NCBI GenBank assembly: GCA_937967755.1
Contig: CALBTA010000700.1
Coordinates: 1 to 6,745, forward strand
Direction: 5' to 3'
Length of the DNA stretch: 6,745 nucleotides
DNA from: an uncultured Planctomycetaceae bacterium
GTDB taxonomy: Bacteria; Planctomycetota; Planctomycetia; Pirellulales; Pirellulaceae
Both the position numbers and the translations under genes were made by a program. Positions 1 to 6,484 of this stretch are shown here, piece after piece. The number at the start of each line of letters is the position of its first letter. Position 1 is the stretch's first letter. A model generated the notes under the pieces. It made no database searches. It was not told the origin of the DNA and saw only the letters and a program-made list of their open reading frames with translations.

Positions 1-774
1 GACGATATTGTGCGGGCCGCCGAGCAACACAATGTCGTTGCCGCGGTGGGGCATGTCGAACGCTTCAACCCGGCGTTTTCCGCCGCCGCGGCGCACGTGA
101 AATCACCCAAGTACATCGAGGCTTCGCGAACGAGCGGGTTCACGTTTCGATCGACCGATGTTGGTGCCGTGCTCGATCTGATGATCCACGATCTGGACGC
201 CGTGCTGGCCCTGGTCAACAGCGAGATCGTTGATATTCAGGCCCTCGGCATCACTATCTTCGGCCCGCATGAAGACATGGTGCAGGCCCGGCTGACCTTC
301 GCCAACGGCTGCGTCGCCAATATCTCCGCTTCGCGAACGAGCTTCGTCAGCACGCGGATGACGCACGTCTACGCGGAAGATGCTTACGCACAGATCGATT
401 TCGGAGCACGCAAGGCGCGCGTCGTGAACTTGGGCGAGCAACTTGCCGACCGCGGCGTGGATATTTATTCCATCACTGACGAGCAGCGGCAGCACATTCG
501 CGAGCATCTGTTTGAAGACCCAGCGCTGCTGCCGATTACCGACATCACACCGCCCGAGTGCAACCCGCTGCAGGACGAGCAGCAAGACTTTTGCGACGCG
601 ATCCGTTTTGGCCGCGCCCCGCGCGTGACCGCCCGAGCTGGCCGCGAAACGCTGTGGGCGGCGCAGCGGATTTTGAGTTCCATCCAGCGGCACCGCTGGG
701 ACAGCTCGCCGCAAGGGCGCATCGGCCCCGACGCGCAGCCGCTTCAATCGTTGCCGCTGCGCAAAGCGGGTTAG
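1..774 (+). CDS. Gfo/Idh/MocA-family NAD(P)-dependent oxidoreductase, 5'-truncated
   Basis: The frame is open to the left edge (the first codons read D-D-I-V), so the gene starts outside the window. The GTG at 10 is not a credible start. 257 codons plus a TAG stop are visible. The N-terminal Rossmann half, with the nucleotide-binding glycines and the usual E-K-P catalytic lysine motif, is missing. What remains is the end of the Rossmann fold (GHVERFNP, about window residues 17-24) and the C-terminal alpha/beta substrate domain. The segment DLMIHDLD (codons at 178-201) carries the family's conserved catalytic-region His (codon 187-189) and Asp. Family members oxidise or reduce sugars, nucleotide sugars and inositols in the cytoplasm. 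The GHVERFNP and DLMIHDLD pattern resembles sugar-nucleotide dehydrogenases such as the UDP-GlcNAc 3-dehydrogenase (GnnA-like) group often found beside lpxA; this is inference, because the upstream neighbour is not visible. Its stop overlaps the convergent regulator's stop by 4 nt. The family call is firm; the substrate is unknown. Confidence 0.88.
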   Translation, partial: DDIVRAAEQHNVVAAVGHVERFNPAFSAAAAHVKSPKYIEASRTSGFTFRSTDVGAVLDLMIHDLDAVLALVNSEIVDIQALGITIFGPHEDMVQARLTFANGCVANISASRTSFVSTRMTHVYAEDAYAQIDFGARKARVVNLGEQLADRGVDIYSITDEQRQHIREHLFEDPALLPITDITPPECNPLQDEQQDFCDAIRFGRAPRVTARAGRETLWAAQRILSSIQRHRWDSSPQGRIGPDAQPLQSLPLRKAG

Positions 775-1700
775 TTCAATAGCGCGGCCTGGCTGGCGAC
801 GCGTGGGCGGTACTTGCGCATGGTCAACTCATTCCCCGATTCGTTGAAAGAGACTTCGTCCATCAACGAGCGGATCAGCGTCAGTCCGCGGTGCCGCCCC
901 GCTTCGAATGCGGCAGTGCCCCCGACGGGACGCTCACTGCCGATGTTGAAGCCTTTGCCGTGATCGCGGATGACGATGCGAACTTCTTCGGGCATCAGGT
1001 GTGTCACCACCAAGATCGTTCGCGCCGCAACATCGGGGTTCTCCGAACGCTGTTCGATGAGTTGATCGAGTAGCTGGTCGTCCAACATCGCTCGAGTCGC
1101 GGCGAGTTCTTTTTCGGTAATCTCCAGATTGCCGTGGTACATCGCATTGAGCAACGCTTCCTCCATCGCCTCGCCCATCCGGATGCGGTCCATGCGGTTG
1201 GCAAAACCCATCCCGGATAAGACTTCTTGGAGGTCGTCAACGAGTGCACGAATCAGCCGGCGGTCGTTTGGCAAGATGTACCGGCAATGATGTTCGACGG
1301 TGCATTGCACCAGTTGGCGGCGGCGGCGATCGGCCGAAGCGTGTTCCAGCACGCGTTCAATTGTTGGCACCAGGTATTCCGCCTGGCGCGACTTCGGTAC
1401 ATAGCTCGCCGCGCCCGCTTCCAGCGCCCTAACCGCGGTGGTTTCATCGCCAAACTGCGTCATCAACACCACGGGGATACCCGGGAAGTCGCGGCGCAAC
1501 GATTGCAGCAATTCCAACCCATCCATGTTCGGCATCAGCAAGTCGGTGAGCACAAGCTTCGGGCGCGCTGCACGAATTCTCTCCAGCGCTTCCAGCCCAT
1601 CGCAGGCAAGATCGACCCGGAAGGAAGGAATCTTCTCGACCAGGGATTTCGCCAACTGGCGTTCCACATGTGAATCGTCAACGATCAAGATCCTAGTCAT
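771..1700 (-). CDS. Response regulator with REC domain and RsbW-like HATPase output
   Basis: A 309-residue soluble protein. Residues 1-120 form a CheY-like receiver: acidic pair D8/D9, phospho-acceptor D53 in LTDLLMPNMDG, T81 in the switch position and K103 in VPKS. Residues about 140-300 form a GHKL ATPase of the RsbW/serine-kinase type: N box at 177-191 (EAMEEALLNAMYHGN, with N185), G1 box DHGKGF at 246-251 and a G2-like segment RGLTLIRSLMDEV at 271-283. There is no His-containing dimerisation domain and no DNA-binding domain, so the likely output is ATP-dependent serine phosphorylation or binding of a protein partner (anti-sigma or anti-anti-sigma logic), controlled by phosphorylation of D53. 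That output is inferred; no STAS protein or sigma factor is in the window. The ATG at 1700 is chosen because GGAG lies 8 nt upstream and the REC domain starts immediately; a TTG at 1745 would add 15 residues with no domain match. A stretch of about 50 residues separates the N and G1 boxes, longer than in classical RsbW. Confidence 0.9.
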   Translation of the reverse strand: MTRILIVDDSHVERQLAKSLVEKIPSFRVDLACDGLEALERIRAARPKLVLTDLLMPNMDGLELLQSLRRDFPGIPVVLMTQFGDETTAVRALEAGAASYVPKSRQAEYLVPTIERVLEHASADRRRRQLVQCTVEHHCRYILPNDRRLIRALVDDLQEVLSGMGFANRMDRIRMGEAMEEALLNAMYHGNLEITEKELAATRAMLDDQLLDQLIEQRSENPDVAARTILVVTHLMPEEVRIVIRDHGKGFNIGSERPVGGTAAFEAGRHRGLTLIRSLMDEVSFNESGNELTMRKYRPRVASQAALLN

Positions 1701-1708
1701 TGCGATTG

Positions 1709-1712
1709 CTCC
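1709..1712 (-). promoter_or_regulatory. Ribosome binding site of the REC-HATPase gene
   Basis: On the minus strand GGAG sits 8 nt before the ATG at 1700. It is a better initiation signal than anything near the alternative TTG at 1745, and it decides the start of this gene. Confidence 0.65.
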
Positions 1713-1743
1713 ATAGAGATACGGAGGAGGGAATGGTCCAACC

Positions 1744-1773
1744 AATATACCGGCGGACCTTTCGAGAGTGCAA
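1744..1773 (-). promoter_or_regulatory. Possible sigma-70-like promoter of the REC-HATPase gene
   Basis: On the minus strand a TATATT box (1744-1749, five of six matches to TATAAT) lies 18 nt downstream of TTGCAC (1768-1773, only the TTG conserved). Transcription would begin near 1737, leaving a leader of about 37 nt before the ATG. The position in the 137-bp gap between trmB and this gene is sensible, but the -35 is weak, so this is a candidate only. Confidence 0.35.
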
Positions 1774-1808
1774 GCAAATTGTGGCAGGCTCTTGCCGTGA
1801 GGGATGTC

Positions 1809-1825
1809 GAACCCCCCAACGGTTC
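1809..1825 (-). terminator. Weak hairpin after trmB, possible terminator
   Basis: Twelve nucleotides after the trmB stop, GAACC and GGTTC form a 5-bp stem around a 7-nt loop. A second, weaker stem (GGCA/TGCC, 1783-1786 with 1793-1796) follows. Neither is followed by a T tract, so this is not a canonical intrinsic terminator. It is listed because it lies where the purB-trmB transcript would be expected to end, upstream of the candidate promoter for the next gene. Confidence 0.22.
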
Positions 1826-1837
1826 AGCCCAATGGGG

Positions 1838-2485
1838 TCAATCCGCTGGCCGCTTGAAGAGTGACCGATAGACAGGCTCGCCTGTCTTTCGCATCCGCCG
1901 TTCGAAATGCGTGCGATAGTCGAGATCGTGCTGGGGCAGTTGCGGGGCCACCTTGTGAGGTCCGTCGAGCCTGGTGCATTGACCGATCAATTCCAAGGTC
2001 ACATCGAAGTATTCCTGAACATCCGTCCAAAAGTGAAGCTCTCCGCCGGGCACCAGGGTTTGTTCGACTCGGTGCAAAAAACTTTCGTTCATAACCCGGC
2101 GTTTGCGATGCCGGGCTTTCCACCAGGGGTCGGGAAAATAAACATGCACCGCCGCGAGCGAACCGGCGGGTATCCGCTCGGCGAAGACTTGCTCGGCATC
2201 GCCGTGAATCATGCGGGCGTTTTGGCGCCGCGCTTTGGCGAGTTTGGCGGCAGCGAAGCGCGCATACTTCCCGGCGATTTCGATGCCGACGAAGTTGTGA
2301 TCGGGCAATTCCGCGGATGCGCTGGCCATGAACAGACCCTTACCGCTGCCAACTTCGACCTGCAGCAGCAAGTCGTTCTGAAACAGGCTTTGGCTGGAAA
2401 CGGTTTGCGGCAGGTCGTCTGACTTGATCAAGTGCCGCGACAAGTCGAGCGACGGATCAATTTTCGGCAGTGACCGGCGGCCCAT
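1838..2485 (-). CDS. trmB: tRNA (guanine-N7-)-methyltransferase
   Basis: A 215-residue SAM-dependent methyltransferase that forms m7G, normally at position 46 in the variable loop of tRNAs. It is a cytoplasmic class I (Rossmann) enzyme. Family landmarks appear in order: SAM-binding EVGSGKG (44-50), GIEI (67-70), GDAE (95-98), the hallmark YFPDPWWKARHRKRR (116-130) that holds the catalytic Asp and basic tRNA-contact residues, WTD (153-155), and the C-terminal THFE (192-195) followed by GEPVYRSLFKRP. The length is normal for bacterial TrmB and no key motif is missing. The start is ATG at 2485, 23 nt after the purB stop, with no strong Shine-Dalgarno, so translation may depend on co-transcription with and coupling to purB. 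The product call is very secure; the operon link is inferred from spacing. Confidence 0.96.
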   Translation of the reverse strand: MGRRSLPKIDPSLDLSRHLIKSDDLPQTVSSQSLFQNDLLLQVEVGSGKGLFMASASAELPDHNFVGIEIAGKYARFAAAKLAKARRQNARMIHGDAEQVFAERIPAGSLAAVHVYFPDPWWKARHRKRRVMNESFLHRVEQTLVPGGELHFWTDVQEYFDVTLELIGQCTRLDGPHKVAPQLPQHDLDYRTHFERRMRKTGEPVYRSLFKRPAD

Positions 2486-2508
2486 AACGATTGACCATCG
2501 TAAGTGTT

Positions 2509-3936
2509 TTAGACGTTGACTTCCGCTTCACCGCTCTCGCCGCGCGGATAGCGCTGGCGAATCGGCGTTACGATCTCGGCGATAAATTGATCGACTTGCT
2601 CGGGGGCGCGCCCGATGTATTTACTGGCCGTCAAAGCTCCATCCAAGTCGATGCCGGCAAACGCCTCGTCGCCTTTGAGACGCTCGATCAAGTCGTTCGG
2701 CAGACCTTGATTCTTGACGACCGCACCAGCGGCCTGGCTGTGCTGGCGGATAATCTCGTGAAGTTGTTGCCGGTCTCCTCCCGCCGCCACGGCGGCCATG
2801 AGAATGTTCTCGCTGGCCATGAACGGAAGTTCTTCGCCCAGGTTTTTCGCAATGACCTGCGGGTATACGACAAGACCGTTGGCGACGTTCTCCAACAGAA
2901 TCAGCACGGCATCTACTGCCAAGAATGCTTGGGGCAACACCAGCCGGCGGTTCGCGCTGTCGTCCAGCGTCCGTTCCATCCATTGCGTCGCCAGCGTATT
3001 CGCCGCGCTCGACTGCAAGCTGATCACGAAGCGTGCCAGCGAGCAGATACGTTCGCTGCGCATGGGGTTGCGCTTGTACGCCATCGCTGATGAACCAATC
3101 TGCCCGGTCTCGAACGGTTCTTCCACTTCTTTTCGATGGGCAAGGATGCGTAAGTCGGTGGCGATCTTATGAGCGCTTTGCGCGACGCCGGACAGCGCAT
3201 CCAAAATCTGCACGTCTACTTTGCGCGGGTAGGTCTGCCCCGTTACCGAATAAACCTTCTCGAAGCCCAATTTCTTCGCGACCAGTTTTTCCAACTCAAG
3301 AACTTTGCCGTGATCCCCGTCAAACAGTTCCAAAAAACTGGCTTGCGTGCCGGTGGTACCTTTGGTGCTGCGGGCTTTCAAATCGGCAGCGCGGAACTCG
3401 ACGTCGATCAAGTCAATCGCCAAATCATACGCCCACAGCGTCGCCCGCTTGCCGATCGTTGTTGGCTGGGCCGGCTGCAGGTGGGTGAAGCCGAGGCAGG
3501 GGAGCTCTCGATGTGTTTCAGCGAAACTACCAAGCCGATCGATGACCGCCGCCATACGTCGCGCGATCATTTGCAAACCTTCGCGGAGCAGAATCAGGTC
3601 AGTGTTGTCCGTAACGAAACAACTCGTCGCCCCCAAGTGGATGATTCCCTTAGCCGATGGGGCGACGTCGCCGAACGCATGGTTGTGGGCCATGACGTCA
3701 TGGCGAAACTCCTTTTCGTAATTGCGAGCGGCTTCAAAATCGATGTTATCAACGTTGGCCCGCATCTGGTCGAGTTGCTCATCGCTGATCGCCAGGCCAA
3801 GCTGTTGCTCCGCTTCCGCGAGCGCCACCCAAAGGCGGCGCCAGGTGCTGAATTTGCGCTGGGCGCTCCACAACTGCCCCATGGCCGGCGAGGCATAACG
3901 AGAATTCAGCGGGTTGTCGTAAACGTCGCGGGGCAT
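2509..3936 (-). CDS. purB: Adenylosuccinate lyase, eukaryote-like type
   Basis: A 475-residue fumarase/aspartase-superfamily lyase. It cleaves SAICAR to AICAR plus fumarate, and adenylosuccinate to AMP plus fumarate, so it acts twice in purine synthesis. It is expected to be a cytoplasmic homotetramer. Visible motifs are an N-terminal NPLNSRYAS segment (8-16), [12 protein letters not shown] (78-89), [12 protein letters not shown] (102-113), [10 protein letters not shown] with the putative general-acid H152 (151-160), [10 protein letters not shown] (192-201), and the flexible signature loop [10 protein letters not shown] (282-291) holding the catalytic Ser and the Lys. [11 protein letters not shown] (321-331) and [10 protein letters not shown] (369-378) follow. 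These segments and the length resemble the human ADSL type more than the E. coli or Bacillus types. One oddity is Ala286 where the superfamily signature usually has Pro. The start at 3936 is ATG with no clear Shine-Dalgarno; it fits the family's N terminus. It is followed after 23 nt by trmB and preceded by the histidine kinase 73 bp upstream. Confidence 0.96.
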   Translation of the reverse strand: MPRDVYDNPLNSRYASPAMGQLWSAQRKFSTWRRLWVALAEAEQQLGLAISDEQLDQMRANVDNIDFEAARNYEKEFRHDVMAHNHAFGDVAPSAKGIIHLGATSCFVTDNTDLILLREGLQMIARRMAAVIDRLGSFAETHRELPCLGFTHLQPAQPTTIGKRATLWAYDLAIDLIDVEFRAADLKARSTKGTTGTQASFLELFDGDHGKVLELEKLVAKKLGFEKVYSVTGQTYPRKVDVQILDALSGVAQSAHKIATDLRILAHRKEVEEPFETGQIGSSAMAYKRNPMRSERICSLARFVISLQSSAANTLATQWMERTLDDSANRRLVLPQAFLAVDAVLILLENVANGLVVYPQVIAKNLGEELPFMASENILMAAVAAGGDRQQLHEIIRQHSQAAGAVVKNQGLPNDLIERLKGDEAFAGIDLDGALTASKYIGRAPEQVDQFIAEIVTPIRQRYPRGESGEAEVNV

Positions 3937-4009
3937 GGGTGATCGCCAGAAAGCTTGGATATCGCAGCCCTCATGCTAACAAGCTGCATGCAATTCGGGC
4001 AGGGGCGGG

Positions 4010-6415
4010 CTACGAACTGACTTCCCATTCTGAACTGGACAGGTCGTCGGAGGAGCCGAGCTCAGGCGGCAACCACTCTTCATCGAGCACGATATCTTTG
4101 AGTGGCAGCTTAATTCGAAGCAAAGTTCCTTCCCCGACCGCCGTTCGAATCTTGGCCTTTCCGCCCAGCAGCTTGGCGCGGTCGCGGATCCCAGACAAGC
4201 CGTAGCGTTTATGTTCAATGTTCTTGACGTCGAACCCAATGCCCCGGTCTTCGATCTTAATGACCAGTTCGTTGGTTCGTTGCGACAAGACAACCCGGGC
4301 GCGCTGGCTTTGGCTGTGCTTGACGATATTGCTAAGCCCTTCCTGAACGATGCGGTAGATGGCGGTTTCGACCGGCGGGGCCAGGCGCTGGAACTGTACG
4401 TTGATTTCGCAAGAGACCTTGATGCCCTGTAGCTCTTGCGTGCGATCGCACAGGTATTCCACGGCGGGAACAACGCCTTGTTCCTCCAGTACGCCGGGGC
4501 GCAACCGGTCAATTAGTTGGCGGGCGTCGTCGATCGCTTCCTCAAGCACGGTCGTGCAAGTGTGCAGGTCTGCAATCGCCCCTTGAGGATCGTGGCTGAC
4601 CTTCGACTCCGCTGCTTGCAGGAAAAGGTTGATGCCCGTCATGTATTGCACGATGCCGTCGTGAATTTCATAGCCGACCAATTGGCGGTCTCGCTCGTTC
4701 ATAAAAAGCATCCGCCGCAGCATGCGGGTTTTGCTTTTGCGGTCGGTGATGTCTAAGGAGATCGACAAGACTGCTTCCACGTCGTTGAATTGAATTCGGC
4801 GCATCGCCACGATAACCCACACTGGGCGGCCGTCGGCGCGGGTCAGCTCTAACTCCTGGTCCACCAAAACACCCTGTCTGGCTAAGCGGCTCATTAATGT
4901 GCCGCGTTCATCCGGCCGGGCGTAAAAACGTTCGGCGAACAGCCCGACCAGACCTTCTTTAGATACGCCCAGCATTTCCGCCAACCGCGCGTTGCCATAT
5001 AGAATCTGACCGTCCGATGCTCGGGTGATCGCAACAGGTGCGGGGTTGTCCTGGCAGAGATTGCGGAACTGCCGTTCGCTTTCCCTGATTTCAATATTCA
5101 ACGCGATTTGTTTCTGGTAGTCGTCTCGCAGTAGCCGGTTGGCGATCTTAAGCTCCTGGGTCCGGACTTCCACCTGGCGCTCCAGCTCGGCGTTGGAGTG
5201 TTGCAGCGACTCTTGCGCACGGCGCTGGATGGTGTTGTCGAAGATACTGCCTACCAGGTAGGTCAGCGCGCCGCTCTCGTCGTAGACCCCTTGCCCGTGC
5301 TCTTCAACGGGAACCCAATGCCCATCGGCGTGGCGGAGCTGATAGCGCAAGCGGAACGGTGCCCGCCGGGCGATTGCCGCGTCAACCAGCGTCGGAATGG
5401 AGGAAGCTTCATCGGGGTGAAACAGTTCGACGAACGAAACCCGATCCTGGCAAAACTCTGAGGCTGGAATACCTAACAGTTCTTCCACTTCGTCGTTGAG
5501 GAACAGCATCGTGTACCGCTCATCGTTCTTGCAGACGTAGACAACCCCCGGCACGTTTTGCGCGAGGATGCGGAAGACTTCCTCCTGGCGGCGTGCCGCG
5601 GCTTGCTCTTGCCGGCGCTCGTGGATGTCCAGGCACAACACCACTACGGAAGTGATCTCGCCGGCTTCAAGTATTGGTGCCAGCCGAGCCCAGTACCAAC
5701 GCCCGTTGCGAACATCGCGTACTTCGTACTCCCTCAGTTCACCGGTTGCAAATACCTGTTCCACCGAACCGATCACCTGCTCGCGATCTTCGGGCACGAC
5801 GAAATCGTAAATCCGCTGCCCGATCAGATCCTCTTGCCGGTAGTTTTCTTCCACGCGATTGATATACAGAATTCGCGCTTCGCGATCGACTTGAACGACA
5901 ATATCCGGGGCGTTTTCCAACACCCCGCGCAGCAGCCTGGCGTTCTTCCGCTGCTCGGTCACGTCGATAGCGATCGAAACGACGCCCAACACCTCACCGT
6001 CGTCATTAGTGACAGGCGTATTCGACCAATCGCAAACGATTCGCCGGCCATCCTTCGTGACGTTGGCGTTTTCTGAACGGACTCCGCCGGTCTGCCGCAG
6101 CAACTCGGCAACCACGTTGTCGACCTTCTCTCGCACATCGGGTGGCACGATCAGATCGAGAACGTGCAATCCGATGGCTTCCGCCGCGGAGTAGCCGAAG
6201 ATCTGCTCGGCGGCGGCGTTCCATTCGACAACGCGGAATTCGGTGTCCCAGAACATCACCGCGGCCCGCGTGTGCAGCAGATGAGATTCGCGGCGGGCGA
6301 GGATTTGCCGACACTCGGCCTCGCTCTCGCGAGATTCCTGTAACTTCTGGCGAACGTCGTCCAACTCGCGCTGCAACGCCGCCGCATCTATCTCGGATTG
6401 CAGGCGTTCCGACAT
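4010..6415 (-). CDS. Soluble four-PAS sensor histidine kinase (HisKA_3/NarX-DesK type)
   Basis: An 801-residue protein with no signal peptide or membrane segment, so a cytoplasmic sensor. Order: N-terminal coiled coil (about 5-45); PAS1 (about 45-155, with WDTEFRVVEWNAAAEQIFGYS); PAS2 (about 160-268); PAS3 with a PAC-like end (about 275-395); a coiled coil (about 397-446); PAS4 (about 447-560); HisKA_3 dimerisation/phosphotransfer domain (about 572-640) with phospho-acceptor H585 in EIHDGIVQ; and HATPase_c (about 680-772) with N box QEGLSNIVKH (N695), G1 DRGIGF (723-728) and G2 YGLSGIRDRAKLLGG (738-752). The tail (773-801) is acidic and Ser-rich. H585-D586-xxx-Q590 fits the DxxxQ motif of this kinase family, which predicts phosphatase activity on its partner as well. 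Ligands of the PAS domains cannot be read from sequence. The start is ATG at 6415, with GAGG only 2 nt upstream, which is too close to be ideal. No NarL-type regulator adjoins it; the REC-HATPase gene 2.3 kb downstream is a candidate partner. Confidence 0.93.
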   Translation of the reverse strand: MSERLQSEIDAAALQRELDDVRQKLQESRESEAECRQILARRESHLLHTRAAVMFWDTEFRVVEWNAAAEQIFGYSAAEAIGLHVLDLIVPPDVREKVDNVVAELLRQTGGVRSENANVTKDGRRIVCDWSNTPVTNDDGEVLGVVSIAIDVTEQRKNARLLRGVLENAPDIVVQVDREARILYINRVEENYRQEDLIGQRIYDFVVPEDREQVIGSVEQVFATGELREYEVRDVRNGRWYWARLAPILEAGEITSVVVLCLDIHERRQEQAAARRQEEVFRILAQNVPGVVYVCKNDERYTMLFLNDEVEELLGIPASEFCQDRVSFVELFHPDEASSIPTLVDAAIARRAPFRLRYQLRHADGHWVPVEEHGQGVYDESGALTYLVGSIFDNTIQRRAQESLQHSNAELERQVEVRTQELKIANRLLRDDYQKQIALNIEIRESERQFRNLCQDNPAPVAITRASDGQILYGNARLAEMLGVSKEGLVGLFAERFYARPDERGTLMSRLARQGVLVDQELELTRADGRPVWVIVAMRRIQFNDVEAVLSISLDITDRKSKTRMLRRMLFMNERDRQLVGYEIHDGIVQYMTGINLFLQAAESKVSHDPQGAIADLHTCTTVLEEAIDDARQLIDRLRPGVLEEQGVVPAVEYLCDRTQELQGIKVSCEINVQFQRLAPPVETAIYRIVQEGLSNIVKHSQSQRARVVLSQRTNELVIKIEDRGIGFDVKNIEHKRYGLSGIRDRAKLLGGKAKIRTAVGEGTLLRIKLPLKDIVLDEEWLPPELGSSDDLSSSEWEVSS

Positions 6416-6484
6416 TGCCTCGCCGCTCTGAGAACTACTTGCTGATGCCCAACCACTCGCGCCTGCCTTAATTCTACCTCACGT

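Noticed and set aside
103..747. Minus-strand open frame opposite the oxidoreductase (214 codons)
   Set aside because: The plus strand carries clear Gfo/Idh/MocA motifs; the mirror frame has low-complexity Arg/Ala/Asp composition and no family pattern.
1701..1745. N-terminal extension of the REC-HATPase protein from a TTG at 1745
   Set aside because: The 15 extra residues precede a canonical receiver start, the TTG has no good ribosome binding site, and it overlaps the probable -10 box.
1741..1840. Possible small RNA or tRNA-like element in the gap between trmB and the regulator
   Set aside because: Only short stems form, there is no cloverleaf or T-arm consensus, and the gap is explained by a promoter region and an operon end.
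3169..3942. Long plus-strand open frame antisense to purB (257 codons)
   Set aside because: It lies wholly opposite strongly conserved purB codons and has no recognisable domain or start signal. Such mirror frames are common opposite GC-rich genes.
3956..3982. TTGTTA-N15-TATCCA as a purB promoter
   Set aside because: The spacer is short and both boxes match poorly, so it is not distinguishable from chance in a 73-bp gap.
5558..6076. Plus-strand open frame opposite the kinase's PAS domains (172 codons)
   Set aside because: The opposite strand encodes continuous PAS domains. The plus-strand product matches nothing I recognise and has no ribosome binding site.
6471..6476. TAGAAT box upstream of the histidine kinase (minus strand) as a -10 element
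   Set aside because: There is no credible -35 sequence 16-18 nt upstream; the nearest TTGATC is about 23 nt away, inside the end of xylA.
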